A stretch of 64,000 nt of DNA from Bacillus sp. cl95 (GCF_900115925.1 NZ_FOYF01000002.1:654194-718193), one strand, 5' to 3'. Positions 8,863 through 19,074 are shown, counted from the stretch's first letter. The notes: generated by a model from the sequence alone, not told the origin. Numbers and translations are program-made.

Positions 8863-9246
8863 ATGTACTGTAGACCAAATGTTATGCCTGCAGTTGTTCA
8901 TCCGACAAAATGTTGTGTGAATCATACGTTTAGCACAACGGTGGTTCCTCATATTCATCCTACACATACTACTAATGTTCACCATAACATGATTCAGCAT
9001 AAGCACTTCTTCCCGCAGACACAATCTAATGTGAACGAAGTTTCAAATCAGCAGTTTGTTTGCCCTCCAGGTGCAGCTCCAGGTTTTGGTGGCCCAGGCT
9101 TTGGTCCAGGACCAGGTCCAGGCTTCGGTGGCCCAGGCTTCGGTGGCCCAGGCTTCGGTGGCCCAGGCTTCGGTGGTCCAGGATTCGGCCCAGGACCAGG
9201 TCCAGGTTTTGGTGGTCCAGGACCAGGCCCAATGTGGGGTCGTTGA
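8863..9246 (+). CDS. cotD: CotD-family spore coat protein with long Gly-Phe-Pro tail
   Basis: A 127-residue protein. The N-terminus [19 protein letters not shown] and the His/Thr-rich middle ([10 protein letters not shown]) are typical of inner-coat protein CotD. The ATG at 8863 begins this conserved part and follows AAGGGAG. The last 50 residues or so are a low-complexity tail of GFGGP and GPGPGP units, encoded by near-perfect 15-bp repeats, which B. subtilis CotD lacks to my knowledge. A sigma-K-like promoter precedes it and a terminator follows. Position downstream of mrfB matches B. subtilis. Expected location is the inner spore coat. Confidence 0.92.
   Translation: MYCRPNVMPAVVHPTKCCVNHTFSTTVVPHIHPTHTTNVHHNMIQHKHFFPQTQSNVNEVSNQQFVCPPGAAPGFGGPGFGPGPGPGFGGPGFGGPGFGGPGFGGPGFGPGPGPGFGGPGPGPMWGR
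9088..9237 (+). repeat. 15-bp tandem repeats in cotD
   Basis: GGCTTCGGTGGCCCA repeats in tandem, nearly identical in the core (9121-9180), flanked by related GGTCCAGGACCAGGT units. It encodes GFGGP pentamers and is a likely site of length variation between strains. Confidence 0.85.
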
Positions 9247-9251
9247 TTTTG

Positions 9252-9278
9252 CAAGGGCTTAAGGGCCCTTGTTTTTTT
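9252..9278 (+). terminator. Terminator after cotD
   Basis: Stem CAAGGGC / GCCCTTG with a short loop and a T7 tract. Confidence 0.88.
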
Positions 9279-9380
9279 ATTATTTATCCAGCTTTTATTA
9301 AACATATTATGCTTGTCTTATTAAAAAGGACAATCATTAGCAAAAAAATGATGAAAACGTCACGTGTTAGGAGCATAAAA

Positions 9381-9941
9381 TTGACTAAAGTACTTGCCAT
9401 TTCCGGCTATAAAATGCACGAACTTGGGATCTTTAAACGAGATCATGATTCTGTAACGTACATAAAAGCGGTTTTAAAAAAAGAACTTCTATCATTCGTA
9501 GATGAAGGACTCGAATGGGTGATTATTAGTGGACAGCTTGGTGTAGAATTATGGGCAGCTGAGGTAGTGTTTGAAATGCAACTAACATATCCTCATTTAC
9601 AATTGGCTGTTCTAACGCCGTTTCTTGAACAAGAATCAAATTGGAGTGAAAATAATAAGGAATGGTATGAGTCTATTCTTGTCCAGGCTGATTTTATTGA
9701 TTCAATATCGAAAAAGCCTTATGAAAAACCATGGCAATTCAGGTTGAAGAACCAATTCGTGCTTGAAAAAAGTAATGCCTTACTATTACTTTTTGATCCA
9801 GAAAACGATGGCAGTCCCAAGTATATGTATGAAATGGCCAAAGAAATGCAAAGTAGAAAAGATTTCCCGATCAGACTAATCACGTTTTATGACATTCAAA
9901 CCATTGTAGAGGAAGAAAACTATAATCAGTCCTTTGAGTGA
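9381..9941 (+). CDS. ypsA: YpsA, SLOG-domain protein
   Basis: A 186-residue protein of the DUF1273/SLOG family, predicted to bind nucleotide-like ligands. Characteristic stretches are [25 protein letters not shown] and [16 protein letters not shown]. In Firmicutes YpsA is linked to division-related phenotypes and lies beside gpsB, as here. The start is the TTG at 9381, with TTAGGAG 7 nt upstream; the longer upstream frame runs antiparallel through the cotD repeats and is an artefact. Confidence 0.92.
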   Translation: MTKVLAISGYKMHELGIFKRDHDSVTYIKAVLKKELLSFVDEGLEWVIISGQLGVELWAAEVVFEMQLTYPHLQLAVLTPFLEQESNWSENNKEWYESILVQADFIDSISKKPYEKPWQFRLKNQFVLEKSNALLLLFDPENDGSPKYMYEMAKEMQSRKDFPIRLITFYDIQTIVEEENYNQSFE

Positions 9942-10033
9942 GGTCACAGTGGTTTTGCAAAAGAAAATTGACAAAAGAACATATTTTTGAAAAAATAAGA
10001 GTTAATGATTTGGGATAGACTGAGGTGAATGGA

Positions 10034-10336
10034 ATGCTTTCTGATAAAATTAAATTAACTGCAAAAGATATTTTGGAAAAAGAGTTTAAGTCTGGCATGA
10101 GAGGCTATAAAGCTGAAGATGTAGACAAATTTTTAGACATTGTCATTAAAGACTATGAGACTTTTCATCAAGAAATTGAAGAGTTGAAACAGGAAAACAT
10201 GAGATTAAGAAAACAGGCTGAAGATGCAGTACGTAAACAGCCTGCAACCCAACAAGCGGGAACGACTAACTTTGATATCTTAAAAAGATTATCGAACCTA
10301 GAAAAGCATGTTTTTGGAAATAAATTGTACGATTAG
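10034..10336 (+). CDS. gpsB: Cell-division protein GpsB
   Basis: A 100-residue DivIVA-like coiled-coil protein. The N-terminal membrane- and partner-binding part has [18 protein letters not shown] and DVDKFLDIV; a coiled coil follows ([15 protein letters not shown]), then a short C-terminal helix. GpsB shuttles PBP1 between side wall and septum in B. subtilis. The ATG at 10034 follows TGAGGTG directly in the canonical position. Length and neighbours (ypsA, rnpB) match B. subtilis. Confidence 0.96.
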   Translation: MLSDKIKLTAKDILEKEFKSGMRGYKAEDVDKFLDIVIKDYETFHQEIEELKQENMRLRKQAEDAVRKQPATQQAGTTNFDILKRLSNLEKHVFGNKLYD

Positions 10337-10367
10337 TAATTTAAAGTGTAATTGGATTTAAAAAACA

Positions 10368-10396
10368 TTGCATAGTTATATTAAATTACATATAAT
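10368..10396 (+). promoter_or_regulatory. Sigma-A promoter of rnpB
   Basis: TTGCAT at 10368-10373, a 17-bp spacer, TATAAT at 10391-10396, about 10 bases before the RNA 5' end. Confidence 0.85.
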
Positions 10397-10405
10397 ATGA
10401 TTTGT

Positions 10406-10826
10406 GTTCATTAATGACGTTCGGGTAATCGCTGCAAAATTACTTTGTAATTTGTAGAGGAAAGTCCATGCTCGCACGGGCTGTGATGCCCGTAGTGTTC
10501 GTGCCTGGCGAAAAGATAAGCCAGGGCAGTCGGTATGTCCGATTGACGGCTGGGAAAATACCTAAGTCCTTTAGGATATGGTATGAATACCTATAAAAGT
10601 GCCACAGTGACGGAGCCTTTCCAGAAATGGAAAGGGTGGAACGAGGTAAACCCCACGAGCGAGAAACCCAAATAATGGTAGGGGCACTTTCTTTCTGGAA
10701 ACGAACGGGAAGAAGGACAGATTCTTTGAATCTGTAGATAGATGATTACCACCTCAGTACGAGACCTTTGGTCGTTTGCAGTACTATGGTACAGAACATG
10801 GCTTACAGAACGTTATTAATGGAATA
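10406..10826 (+). ncRNA. rnpB: RNase P RNA, Bacillus type B
   Basis: This is the catalytic RNA that matures tRNA 5' ends. Hallmarks include GAGGAAAGTCCATGCTCGCA, GTAGTGTTCGTGCC, AGTGCCACAGTGACG, GAGCGAGAAACCCAAAT, GAAGGACAGA and ATGGCTTACAGAACGTTA. The ends pair into P1 (TTCATTAATGACGTTC with GAACGTTATTAATGGAA). A sigma-A promoter and a terminator bracket it. End positions are accurate to a few bases. Confidence 0.97.
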
Positions 10827-10843
10827 AATAACAGTGAGATATA

Positions 10844-10876
10844 ATGGCTCTCCTATACAGGAGGGCTTTTCTTATA
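10844..10876 (+). terminator. Terminator of rnpB
   Basis: Stem GGCTCTCCT / AGGAGGGC with loop ATAC and TTTTCTTAT tail. Confidence 0.8.
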
Positions 10877-10904
10877 AATAAAACCAATTATTAAGGGTGA
10901 CAAA

Positions 10905-12056
10905 ATGGCTAAAAAATATGAATTAATCGCAACAGCTGCAATGGGTTTAGAATCTTTAGTAGCAAAAGAAGTAAGAGCACTAGGTTATGATTGTACAGTG
11001 GAAAACGGTAAAGTTACTTTTACCGGAGACGAAAAAGCGATTGCTCGTTGTAACCTATGGCTCCGTACGGCTGACAGAATCAAGATTAAGGTCGGTGAGT
11101 TCAAGGCAACGACCTTTGATGAGCTATTTGAAAAAACTAAAGCTTTGCCTTGGGGAGAATTTCTACCTGAGGACGCTGAATTTCCGGTGATTGGAAAAAG
11201 CGTAAAATCTACACTATTCAGTGTCTCTGATTGCCAGGCAATTGTGAAAAAGGCTGTTGTAGAAAAAATGAAACAACATTATAAGCGAAATAGCTGGTTT
11301 GATGAAACGGGTTCCCTTTACCGCATCGAAGTTGCTTTGCTTAAGGACATTGTCACGATCACATTAGATGCAAGTGGACATGGACTCCATAAGCGTGGAT
11401 ATCGTACTGATCAAGGGGAAGCTCCGTTAAAAGAAACTCTTGCAGCTGCGTTGATCATGCTAACTAATTGGAACCCTGATAAGCCATTTATTGATCCATT
11501 CTGTGGTTCTGGTACAATTCCTATTGAAGCGGCTATGATTGGACAGAATATCGCTCCAGGCTTCAATCGTGAATTCGTATCTGAAGGTTGGGGATGGATT
11601 CCGAAGACGGTTTGGGATGATGCGAGAATGGAAGCTGAAGATCTTGCTAAATACGACCAACCTTTGGATATTTCAGGATCTGACATCGATCATCGTATGG
11701 TTGCTATTTCTGAGGAAAATGCGGCTGAGGCTGGTTTTGGAGATATCATTCAATTTAAGCAAATGCAAGTTAGAGACATTACTACTCGCAAGGAATATGG
11801 TGTCATCGTCGGAAATCCACCATATGGAGAAAGACTGGGTGACAAGCCTGCTGTAGAGAAAATGTATAAAGAGATGGGACAGGCATTCCAAAATCTAGAT
11901 ACATGGTCCATTTATATTTTGACTTCAAATGAAGACTTTGAACAAGTATACGGGAAGCCAGCAACAAAGAAACGTAAGCTCTTTAATGGTTTTATTCGTA
12001 CTGACTTATATCAATATTGGGGTAAACGTCCACCGCGTCCAGAACGCAACGAATAA
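10905..12056 (+). CDS. ypsC: THUMP-domain RNA methyltransferase (YpsC/RlmL-like)
   Basis: A 383-residue methyltransferase: an N-terminal ferredoxin-like plus THUMP RNA-binding part (to about residue 160), then a class I SAM domain with DPFCGSGTIPIEAA (motif I) and GNPPYGERLG (catalytic NPPY). Related proteins such as the RlmL N-half make m2G in 23S rRNA; the exact target is unproven here. Its position after rnpB matches B. subtilis ypsC. AAGGGTGA precedes the ATG. Confidence 0.92.
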   Translation: MAKKYELIATAAMGLESLVAKEVRALGYDCTVENGKVTFTGDEKAIARCNLWLRTADRIKIKVGEFKATTFDELFEKTKALPWGEFLPEDAEFPVIGKSVKSTLFSVSDCQAIVKKAVVEKMKQHYKRNSWFDETGSLYRIEVALLKDIVTITLDASGHGLHKRGYRTDQGEAPLKETLAAALIMLTNWNPDKPFIDPFCGSGTIPIEAAMIGQNIAPGFNREFVSEGWGWIPKTVWDDARMEAEDLAKYDQPLDISGSDIDHRMVAISEENAAEAGFGDIIQFKQMQVRDITTRKEYGVIVGNPPYGERLGDKPAVEKMYKEMGQAFQNLDTWSIYILTSNEDFEQVYGKPATKKRKLFNGFIRTDLYQYWGKRPPRPERNE

Positions 12057-12162
12057 TTTCAATCTAGTCTTATCAATACATGAATGAGAATTGTCATCTA
12101 TGATGTATAAATTCTCTCGAATTCGAATAGGATAGAATTATTGAATTCTGGGAGGGATGACA

Positions 12163-12327
12163 ATGAATCATTCTTATGTCGATTTTGCCAAAATCTCTAA
12201 TGCGCTCAATATTTCTCGAGAAGCGATTGAAAGTGAGAATCACTTTTCTGAAGATGCCATCCGCAATCTTATGGAAGCACAGGAAGAACTTAAGATGGCG
12301 TTGTCATTTTCGTCTTCATTAAAGTAA
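12163..12327 (+). CDS. Small conserved-looking protein, 54 aa
   Basis: ATG with GGGAGGGATGA upstream. The product (MNHSYVDFAKISNALNISRE and so on) is polar and helical, with an acidic middle and a Ser-rich end. It lies between ypsC and ypvA. I do not recognise a family. A strong ribosome binding site and protein-like composition support it. Confidence 0.65.
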   Translation: MNHSYVDFAKISNALNISREAIESENHFSEDAIRNLMEAQEELKMALSFSSSLK

Positions 12328-12448
12328 AAAGTAGTTAATATCTTTTTCTTGACAGTAATTTATGATGCGGTAAAATAATAGGATTGATATTAATGATAAG
12401 GTACATTTTTAGGCGTCCATGTGGCGTCTTTTTTTTCGGAGGGACTAC

Positions 12449-14377
12449 ATGCAAAATCAATTGCCGTTTACTGTTTCAAAGACTGAGTCTTTTTTTGATA
12501 GATTGGGCGAATGGATAGGGGATGTTTTTTATGATGTTCTGCCAGAAGCCGGATTTGAATTAAGAGATGAACAAATTTATATGGCCTTTCAACTTGAAAA
12601 GGCATTTAAGGAAAAAAAGGTCATATTTGCTGAAGCTGGTGTAGGTACAGGAAAAACGATTGTTTATTTACTTTACGCTGTCTGTTATGCACGTTATTTG
12701 AACAAGCCTGCAATCATCGCTTGCGCTGATGAAACCCTTATTGAACAGCTTGTGAAAAAAGAAGGGGATATTGCAAAGCTTGAGAAAGCTTTAGGAATGA
12801 ATTTTGATGTTCGCTTGGCAAAATCCCGCGATCAATATCTTTGCTTGAAGAAATTTGATGATGTAATGCGTGTGGATGATTCTGAGGATTATGATATCGT
12901 AATGGATCAATTACCTGCCTTCGTTTATAGCGGTTCATCAATGAAATCATTTGAAAAATATGGGGACCGCAAAGAATATCCCCATCTTTCAGATGAAATG
13001 TGGTCGAAAATTGGCTGGGATCCTCTTCAGGATTGCTTCAGTTGTGACAAGCGTCACCGTTGTGGACAAACATTGCATCGCGATTTCTATCGTAATTCAG
13101 CCGATTTGATTATTTGCTCACACGATTTCTACATGGAGCATATCTGGACGAAAGAATCCCGAAAGCGAGAGGGACAATTACCGTTGTTGCCAGATCATTC
13201 CTGTGTTGTTTTCGATGAAGGGCATTTACTTGAATTTGCAAGCCAAAAAGCGCTGACATACCGTTTTACTGAGCAAACTCTTGATAACTTATTATCAAGG
13301 CTGCAAGAAAATGATGTTCGTGAAAAGACTTTATATACGATTGAAGAAGCATTGGTGGAAAACGAAAAATTCTTTGCCTTTTTAGCTCGTTCAGCATCGG
13401 AAACGTTTGGTTCAGATAAGCAGCGAGTAGAAAAGACGAAGCAACTCTTAGATCAAGGGAAAAAACTTTTTTGGACATTAGAAAGTTTAAGTGAAGAATT
13501 AGTATTTGATAGTGAATTATACGTAATTAATGATTATGAACTTAAGATTGTAGAGGAATATTTGGAGCAAATATCTTATTCCTTATCACTCTTTACGAAA
13601 GAAATGAACGGCATTATCTGGTATGAAGAGAAGAATGGTGAGCGCACTCTTGTAATTATGCCAAAAATGGTAGAAGAAATAATGAGAGAAGAAGTGTTTT
13701 CACAAAATAAGCCTTTCATTTTCTCATCAGCAACTTTATCCGATAAAGAATCATTCAATTATCTTGCTAAGAGCCTTGGTATTGATCAGTTTGTTTCATT
13801 TTCAGTAGCCTCTCCATTTGACTATGATGAAAATATGAAAATTAAACTTCCAAGGTTTAACGAGAATGATGTGAATGGTAAAAATGATTACATTTCAGAA
13901 CAAATAAAGAATTCAAACGGAAGAGCTCTCGTTCTGTTGAATGATAAAAAGGAACTCCTTCAATTAAAGAATCATTTGGAAGAACTACAGTTTGATTTTC
14001 CTATTTATTATGAAGGGGATGCTGAGGTAAGTACACTAGTTTCCAACTTTCAAAATAATGAAGACAGTGTACTTTGTGCCATCAACCTTTGGGAAGGGCT
14101 TGATATTCCAGGAAGATCATTGGAAAATGTATTCATTTATTCCCTTCCATACCCTCCTAATGACCCTGTATTTACTGCAAAGCGTGAAGGATCGGTTGAT
14201 GCTTTTACTGAAGTTGATTTGCCTTACATGTTGTTACGTTTGCGTCAAGGAATTGGAAGGCTGATTAGGACACATGAAGATCAAGGTACAATACATCTGT
14301 TGCTAGAAAAAGAACTTGATCCTATTGTATGGGAAAAAATTTCAGAAATCTTACCAACAACACCTATCAATCAATAA
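12449..14377 (+). CDS. ypvA: DinG/XPD-type ATP-dependent helicase YpvA
   Basis: A 642-residue superfamily 2 helicase. Walker A is AEAGVGTGKT, motif II DEGH, and motif VI RLRQGIGRLIR. A cysteine group (Cys in YLCLKKF, then DCFSCDKRHRCGQ) fits the XPD/DinG iron-sulfur domain. Likely roles are unwinding of DNA with 5' overhangs, R-loops or repair intermediates. The ATG at 12449 has CGGAGGG 5-6 nt upstream; an in-frame ATG 30 bases earlier is unsupported. A strong terminator follows. Position matches B. subtilis ypvA. Confidence 0.92.
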   Translation: MQNQLPFTVSKTESFFDRLGEWIGDVFYDVLPEAGFELRDEQIYMAFQLEKAFKEKKVIFAEAGVGTGKTIVYLLYAVCYARYLNKPAIIACADETLIEQLVKKEGDIAKLEKALGMNFDVRLAKSRDQYLCLKKFDDVMRVDDSEDYDIVMDQLPAFVYSGSSMKSFEKYGDRKEYPHLSDEMWSKIGWDPLQDCFSCDKRHRCGQTLHRDFYRNSADLIICSHDFYMEHIWTKESRKREGQLPLLPDHSCVVFDEGHLLEFASQKALTYRFTEQTLDNLLSRLQENDVREKTLYTIEEALVENEKFFAFLARSASETFGSDKQRVEKTKQLLDQGKKLFWTLESLSEELVFDSELYVINDYELKIVEEYLEQISYSLSLFTKEMNGIIWYEEKNGERTLVIMPKMVEEIMREEVFSQNKPFIFSSATLSDKESFNYLAKSLGIDQFVSFSVASPFDYDENMKIKLPRFNENDVNGKNDYISEQIKNSNGRALVLLNDKKELLQLKNHLEELQFDFPIYYEGDAEVSTLVSNFQNNEDSVLCAINLWEGLDIPGRSLENVFIYSLPYPPNDPVFTAKREGSVDAFTEVDLPYMLLRLRQGIGRLIRTHEDQGTIHLLLEKELDPIVWEKISEILPTTPINQ

Positions 14378-14378
14378 C

Positions 14379-14415
14379 AAAAATCCCTTTCCGAAATTTG
14401 GAAGGGGATTTTTTA
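14379..14415 (+). terminator. Terminator after ypvA
   Basis: AAATCCCTTTCC / GGAAGGGGATTT stem with a T-rich tail. Confidence 0.88.
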
Positions 14416-14925
14416 TTAGTTTATAGTAGTTGATCATCTTCAAGTGATACTTGTATATATCAATTATCATACGAAGATGAACATACAGTTGCAATTGCTC
14501 ATATGGCAGACAATACACTTGAACATCATTGAATATGATGAAAGCAGTGATACTTGCAGGGAAATCAATTAGCGATAAAAAGAATAGTAAAACTCCATTG
14601 AACTAATAAGAATAAATGCGTTTTTTTGAGCCTTTATAGGAAAAAGTCTTTTAGTTTGTTTCCTCCAAAAGTCTCAAATCAAACAAGTGATTATAGTGTA
14701 AACATCACATTTTCCAGGAAAATCTAGTTAATATTGTTCATGGGAAATATGTTAATTTATGTAAAAATAACAGTAATTTCAGGTCATGTTAAATATACAA
14801 AATATTCCTTATAATAATTGAAATCATACTACTCCGAGACTCGAAATTTGTTTCAGGTAGTTATAATGTAAGTCAGCACGTTCTACATAAGGAGTTACTG
14901 AATACAGGCAAGGGGAGGAATACAA
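14416..14925. other. Intergenic stretch, 510 bp
   Basis: No complete gene. A stop-bounded fragment at 14434-14532 reads as a plausible peptide (IYQLSYEDEHTVAIAHMADN and a few more residues) but has no start codon, so it may be a gene remnant. The rest is AT-rich leader for the LVIVD gene, with AAGGGGAGG just before its TTG start. Confidence 0.4.
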
Positions 14926-16302
14926 TTGAAAAAAAAGATTCTAGTGAACACAGCTTTGGCAGGATTATTAGTATTTTCGGCAGGAGGAACATCCGTTTTC
15001 GCCCATGATGAATTTGGAGGGGGAGTAGAAAAAGGTGAAAACCTTGCTGGTGTGGAATTGGCTGTACCGTTACTAGAAGGCAGCAAGAATGTTGGAGCCC
15101 TTAAGGAAGTTGCTGCTGTTCAATTGAAGCAGATTCGAGATGGCGTCAAAAACACTACAGGGGATGTATATGGCTATAAGGGATATGCTTACTTAGGAAC
15201 ACATTCAGCTAACGGAGGTGGAGGAGGTGTCCGTGTTTTTGATATGAAGAATCCTTCCAAGCCTGAAGAGGTTTCCCACTTTGCTGCCATTCCAGGTACT
15301 TGGCAAGAAAAAGTAATTGTTAAATCGGTAAATACGGAGCACTTTAAAGGTGATTTGGCTGCTGTTAGTGTGCAAAAACTAAATCGACTTGATCCTAATT
15401 CAAAAGGTGGTTTTGTTCTTTATGATGTAACAAACCCTGTTGAACCTAAAGAACTTGGTTTCTGGGAGGACACTTCAGGATCACGGGGCACCCATGAACT
15501 ATATTTAACAGTACAGGGAAACAACGTGTACGTTCTAACTGCGAATTGCTATGCTGACTTGTACTCGCATGGAGAAAAAATGGATGTTAACATTGTTGAT
15601 GTATCCAATCCGACAAAACCAACTGCAGTTTACGCGTTTGATCCACGTGACCATATTGCTGAAGTCACCGATGCTAACTATGATGGCTACAGTTGGACAG
15701 ATGAGGCAGGAGTAAAACGGACTGCCTTTGCCCACAGTGTAAAAACAGATGAAACAGGAAAAACAGCATTCCTTTCATACTGGGATTTAGGAACAATCAT
15801 TCTCGATATTAGTGATGCTGCAAATCCGGTTTATCTTGGAAGAACAGACTTTGCGAATAATGTCCAAGGGGCAGCGCATTCCATGGACTTGGCAAAGGGA
15901 GGAACGGTTCTGGTTGAGACAAGAGAAGTGTTCGGTCCGACTAGGGATGGTTTTGAATCAGCATATGGCTACACGATGCTTTATGATATTAAAGATAAAA
16001 CGAATCCAAAGCTATTAAGTACATTCAGGACAGATTTTACCGAGAAAATTCCAGGCGGTGCAACTGTTCATGACCCAAAAGTTCATGGCAATACACTCTA
16101 TCTCTCCCATTACTCTGGCGGAGTTAGAACCGTGGACATCACTGACCCAGCTTCACCAGTTGAAACGGGTATGTATATCCCAAGTAAATCAAATATCTGG
16201 GGAGTTTTTGTAGATAGAAACTATGTCCTGGCTTCTGATATCGGATCCGGCTTAAAGGTTTTACAAAAAAACAATGCAGCATTTCGAGGTGAAGTTGATT
16301 AA
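14926..16302 (+). CDS. Secreted LVIVD-repeat beta-propeller protein
   Basis: 458 residues. A signal peptide (MKKKILVNTALAGLLVFSAG, cleavage near VFA-HD) is followed by repeated blades with the LVIVD signature: VRVFDMKNPSKPEEV, VLYDVTNPVEPKEL, VNIVDVSNPTKPTAV, IILDISDAANPVYL, MLYDIKDKTNPKLL, VRTVDITDPASPVE. Proteins of this type are exported; ligand and function are unknown. The TTG start has AGGGGAGG upstream. A terminator follows. Family is clear, role unknown. Confidence 0.9.
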   Translation: MKKKILVNTALAGLLVFSAGGTSVFAHDEFGGGVEKGENLAGVELAVPLLEGSKNVGALKEVAAVQLKQIRDGVKNTTGDVYGYKGYAYLGTHSANGGGGGVRVFDMKNPSKPEEVSHFAAIPGTWQEKVIVKSVNTEHFKGDLAAVSVQKLNRLDPNSKGGFVLYDVTNPVEPKELGFWEDTSGSRGTHELYLTVQGNNVYVLTANCYADLYSHGEKMDVNIVDVSNPTKPTAVYAFDPRDHIAEVTDANYDGYSWTDEAGVKRTAFAHSVKTDETGKTAFLSYWDLGTIILDISDAANPVYLGRTDFANNVQGAAHSMDLAKGGTVLVETREVFGPTRDGFESAYGYTMLYDIKDKTNPKLLSTFRTDFTEKIPGGATVHDPKVHGNTLYLSHYSGGVRTVDITDPASPVETGMYIPSKSNIWGVFVDRNYVLASDIGSGLKVLQKNNAAFRGEVD

Positions 16303-16308
16303 ATGAAA

Positions 16309-16345
16309 CAGGCAGGAACTCCATTAGGGGGTTCCTGTTTGTTGT
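16309..16345 (+). terminator. Terminator after the LVIVD gene
   Basis: GGCAGGAAC / GTTCCTGTTTG stem-loop followed by a T-rich stretch. Confidence 0.75.
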
Positions 16346-16354
16346 TTCAAGGAA

Positions 16355-16572
16355 GCTTATTCAATGTCCTGCGGGAGCAGCGGGACAGGTGAGACACCGC
16401 AGGCGCAATGTGCCGAGGAGACTCACTGCCCGTCGAAGATGAATTTGACCATGAAAAAGCGGCATTAGGACTTTTTCATAATTAGTCAGCGGAAAGCTAG
16501 CATCTTGGAACGGAAATCAACCACTACATTTTGTTTGTTAAAGAGCAACCAAGTTTACGAAAACAGCCAATG
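16355..16572 (+). repeat. Dispersed Bacillaceae intergenic repeat
   Basis: GC-rich block (CCTGCGGGAGCAGCGGGACA, then GCCGAGGAGACTCACTGCCC) followed by GGAACGGAAATCAACCACTA and a tail with CAAGTTTACGAAAACAGCC. Related pieces occur at 4783-4836, 19236-19258 (inverted) and 31085-31222. Such non-coding repeats are common in Bacillus-group genomes. The piece fills the gap before the Imm26-like gene. Confidence 0.7.
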
Positions 16573-16664
16573 AAAAAGATATTATGATCACCGTCTACCC
16601 TTTCAATGCGAAAGAAGGAAGTTGATTCAAATGCGTTGAACTATATATCGAATAGTGAAAGAAT

Positions 16665-17108
16665 GTGGTGATTATAATTATAGGAAAGAAACGTAAACGA
16701 AAAAAAATTAGAGATATATATGCAATACCTTTGCCTAATGGTAAATATGCTTTCGGAAGAATTTTTAAAGATGCGGGTATTGGAATATATAATCATATAG
16801 TAGAAAATATTGAAGATATCCCAATGACCGAGGAATATCAATTTATCGTTGATGAATATGAATATGTTATAAAATCTGGTGATTGGATTTTGCTAGAAAA
16901 TCGTTCCTTCTTGAATGAAGAAGATGCGTATCCACCTCCGACCTGTATCATTGATAGTATTTCAGGGGAATATTCCATTTACCATAAAGGAGAAATAAGA
17001 AGTGCAACAAAATCGGAATGTGAAGGATTGGAAATATCAGCTGTCTGGGCGGATAATCACATCATTTACAGAATTATGGGAGAAGATAAGTGGCATAAAA
17101 AAAGATAG
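16665..17108 (+). CDS. Imm26-family immunity-like protein
   Basis: 147 residues. After a basic N-terminus (GKKRKRKKI) comes RDIYAIPLPNGKYAFGRIFK, the typical opening of the Imm26 immunity family, followed by IYNHIVENIED and a mixed alpha/beta C-terminus. No toxin gene is adjacent, so it would be an orphan immunity protein. The start is one of two tandem GTG codons with a poor ribosome binding site, and an internal start cannot be excluded. It is monocistronic and flanked by repeats, consistent with lateral acquisition. Confidence 0.7.
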   Translation: MVIIIIGKKRKRKKIRDIYAIPLPNGKYAFGRIFKDAGIGIYNHIVENIEDIPMTEEYQFIVDEYEYVIKSGDWILLENRSFLNEEDAYPPPTCIIDSISGEYSIYHKGEIRSATKSECEGLEISAVWADNHIIYRIMGEDKWHKKR

Positions 17109-17562
17109 TATTTAATACTTATTCTTTCAAGAAAGCTTTGTCAACAATATTCCGTTAGATGTTCCCACGACGCTCTTATCGTAACCAGGCGTGAAGAACT
17201 ATCTGAAACAGACTTTTACGAGTTAATACTTTGTTAGATTTTCCTAAAAATAAGTGGAGAATCTTTGTTTGTCAGGATAAAAATTCGTGTTAAATTTTTA
17301 TCTACCTTACTAATTAATAATTTTTTTGGTAGTCAATATATACTTGAATTACTTCAATTTTTTGTTTCATGATATAAGATTTATTTACTTAGTAATCTAT
17401 CCGTGAACTTATTTACGGACTTCTAAGTTATTACTAGCTTTTAAATAATTTAAAATTATCGTATAATTGAGATATAATTGAGACAGAAAAGGTGTATGAC
17501 TAGGTTGCGCCTTAGCCTGAAATAACGCCTAAATCTTTTTATTCAAATTTTAGGAGCAAGGG
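17109..17562. other. Intergenic leader of mqo, about 450 bp
   Basis: AT-rich. It contains two close TATAAT hexamers (CGTATAATTGAGATATAATTG, around 17460-17477) that may be -10 boxes, then a GC-richer leader segment (TAGGTTGCGCCTTAGCC). I could not assign the leader to a known riboswitch and see no gene. Confidence 0.4.
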
Positions 17563-19074
17563 TTGGTAAAAATGAGCAACATAGAAAATAAGACAGACGT
17601 CATTTTAATTGGCGCCGGAATCATGAGTGCTACTTTAGGGACAATCTTGAAAGAATTAGTACCCGAATGGGAAATTAAAGTTTTTGAGAAGCTTGCAAAC
17701 GCAGGAGAAGAAAGCTCTAACGAATGGAATAATGCGGGAACGGGGCATGCTGCACTGTGCGAGCTTAACTACACCGTCGAAAATCCGGATGGATCTGTAG
17801 ATATTAGCAAAGCTATAAAAATTAATGAACAGTTTCAGGTTTCAATGCAGTTTTGGTCTTATCTTGTAAACAAGAAGCTGATACATGATCCACAGGACTT
17901 TATTATGCCATTGCCTCATATGAGTTTGGTACAAGGTGAACAAGATGTTACTTTTTTAAAGAAACGATTTGAAGCGCTTACAAACAACCCTCTATTCCAA
18001 GGGATGGAATTTTCCGATGATCCCAAAACACTAATGGAATGGATTCCGCTTATTATGCAAGACCGCGAATGGGATGAACCTATAGCGGCAACAAAAATCG
18101 ACTCTGGAACGGATGTCAACTTTGGAGCATTAACACGAATGTTGTTTGACAACTTAAAGAGTAAAAATGTCGATATAAACTACAATCAAAGTGTTAATGA
18201 TATTAAACGTAATGGTGACGGATTGTGGGAATTGAAAGTGCGTAATCTCGATAGCGGTACTGTTGAAAGCCAAACTGCCAAATTCGTCTTTATCGGTGGC
18301 GGGGGAGGAAGCCTACATTTACTGCAAAAGTCTGGTATTCCTGAAGGGAAACATATCGGAGGGTTCCCGGTAAGTGGAATATTTATGGTGTGTAACAATC
18401 CTGATGTTGTAGCACTGCATCATGCAAAAGTATACGGAAAAGCTAAGGTTGGGGCTCCCCCAATGTCTGTTCCGCATCTTGACACAAGATTTATCGACAA
18501 TAAAAAATCTTTACTTTTTGGACCATTTGCCGGCTTCTCACCAAAGTTCTTAAAAACTGGTTCTATGTTCGATTTGGTAACGTCTGTAAAACCAAATAAT
18601 GTCTTAACAATGTTGGCTGCTGGCGCAAAAGAGATGCCATTGACAAAATACCTGATTCAGCAAGTAATGTTATCGAAAGAACAGCGTATGGAAGAGTTAC
18701 GTGAATTTATCCCGAACGCAAACAGTGAGGATTGGGATTTTGTAGTAGCGGGCCAGCGTGTGCAAGTTATCAAAGATACAGAAGCTGGAGGCAAAGGAAC
18801 TCTTCAATTCGGTACCGAAGTGATTACTGCCGCTGATGGCTCAATTGCAGCATTATTAGGCGCTTCTCCGGGTGCATCCACGGCCGTTCATGTAATGCTT
18901 GAGATAATCAAAAAATGCTTCCCGCAACATATAAAAGAGTGGGAAATGAAAATCAAAGAAATGATTCCTTCTTATGGTATGTCACTTATGGAAAACCCAG
19001 AGCTTCTTCATGAAATTCACACTTCAACAGCGCATTCGCTTGGTCTAAGCGGAAAAGAGCGCGTCTTTAGTTAA
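17563..19074 (+). CDS. mqo: Malate:quinone oxidoreductase
   Basis: A 503-residue FAD-dependent membrane-associated enzyme oxidising malate to oxaloacetate with electron transfer to quinone. The FAD-binding signature is [15 protein letters not shown] at the N-terminus. Family landmarks are [58 protein letters not shown] and the C-terminal [15 protein letters not shown]. The start is the TTG at 17563 (AGGAG 6 nt upstream) or the ATG at 17572. It is monocistronic with a strong terminator. Confidence 0.96.
   Translation: MVKMSNIENKTDVILIGAGIMSATLGTILKELVPEWEIKVFEKLANAGEESSNEWNNAGTGHAALCELNYTVENPDGSVDISKAIKINEQFQVSMQFWSYLVNKKLIHDPQDFIMPLPHMSLVQGEQDVTFLKKRFEALTNNPLFQGMEFSDDPKTLMEWIPLIMQDREWDEPIAATKIDSGTDVNFGALTRMLFDNLKSKNVDINYNQSVNDIKRNGDGLWELKVRNLDSGTVESQTAKFVFIGGGGGSLHLLQKSGIPEGKHIGGFPVSGIFMVCNNPDVVALHHAKVYGKAKVGAPPMSVPHLDTRFIDNKKSLLFGPFAGFSPKFLKTGSMFDLVTSVKPNNVLTMLAAGAKEMPLTKYLIQQVMLSKEQRMEELREFIPNANSEDWDFVVAGQRVQVIKDTEAGGKGTLQFGTEVITAADGSIAALLGASPGASTAVHVMLEIIKKCFPQHIKEWEMKIKEMIPSYGMSLMENPELLHEIHTSTAHSLGLSGKERVFS

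Noticed and set aside
9026-9305. Several long frames in both strands over cotD
   Set aside because: They arise from the Gly/Pro repeat codons, which stay open in all frames.
12419-12448. Longer N-terminus for ypvA
   Set aside because: The ATG at 12449 has a strong ribosome binding site; the upstream ATG has none.
17109-17562. Riboswitch before mqo
   Set aside because: I could not match conserved elements of any riboswitch class.
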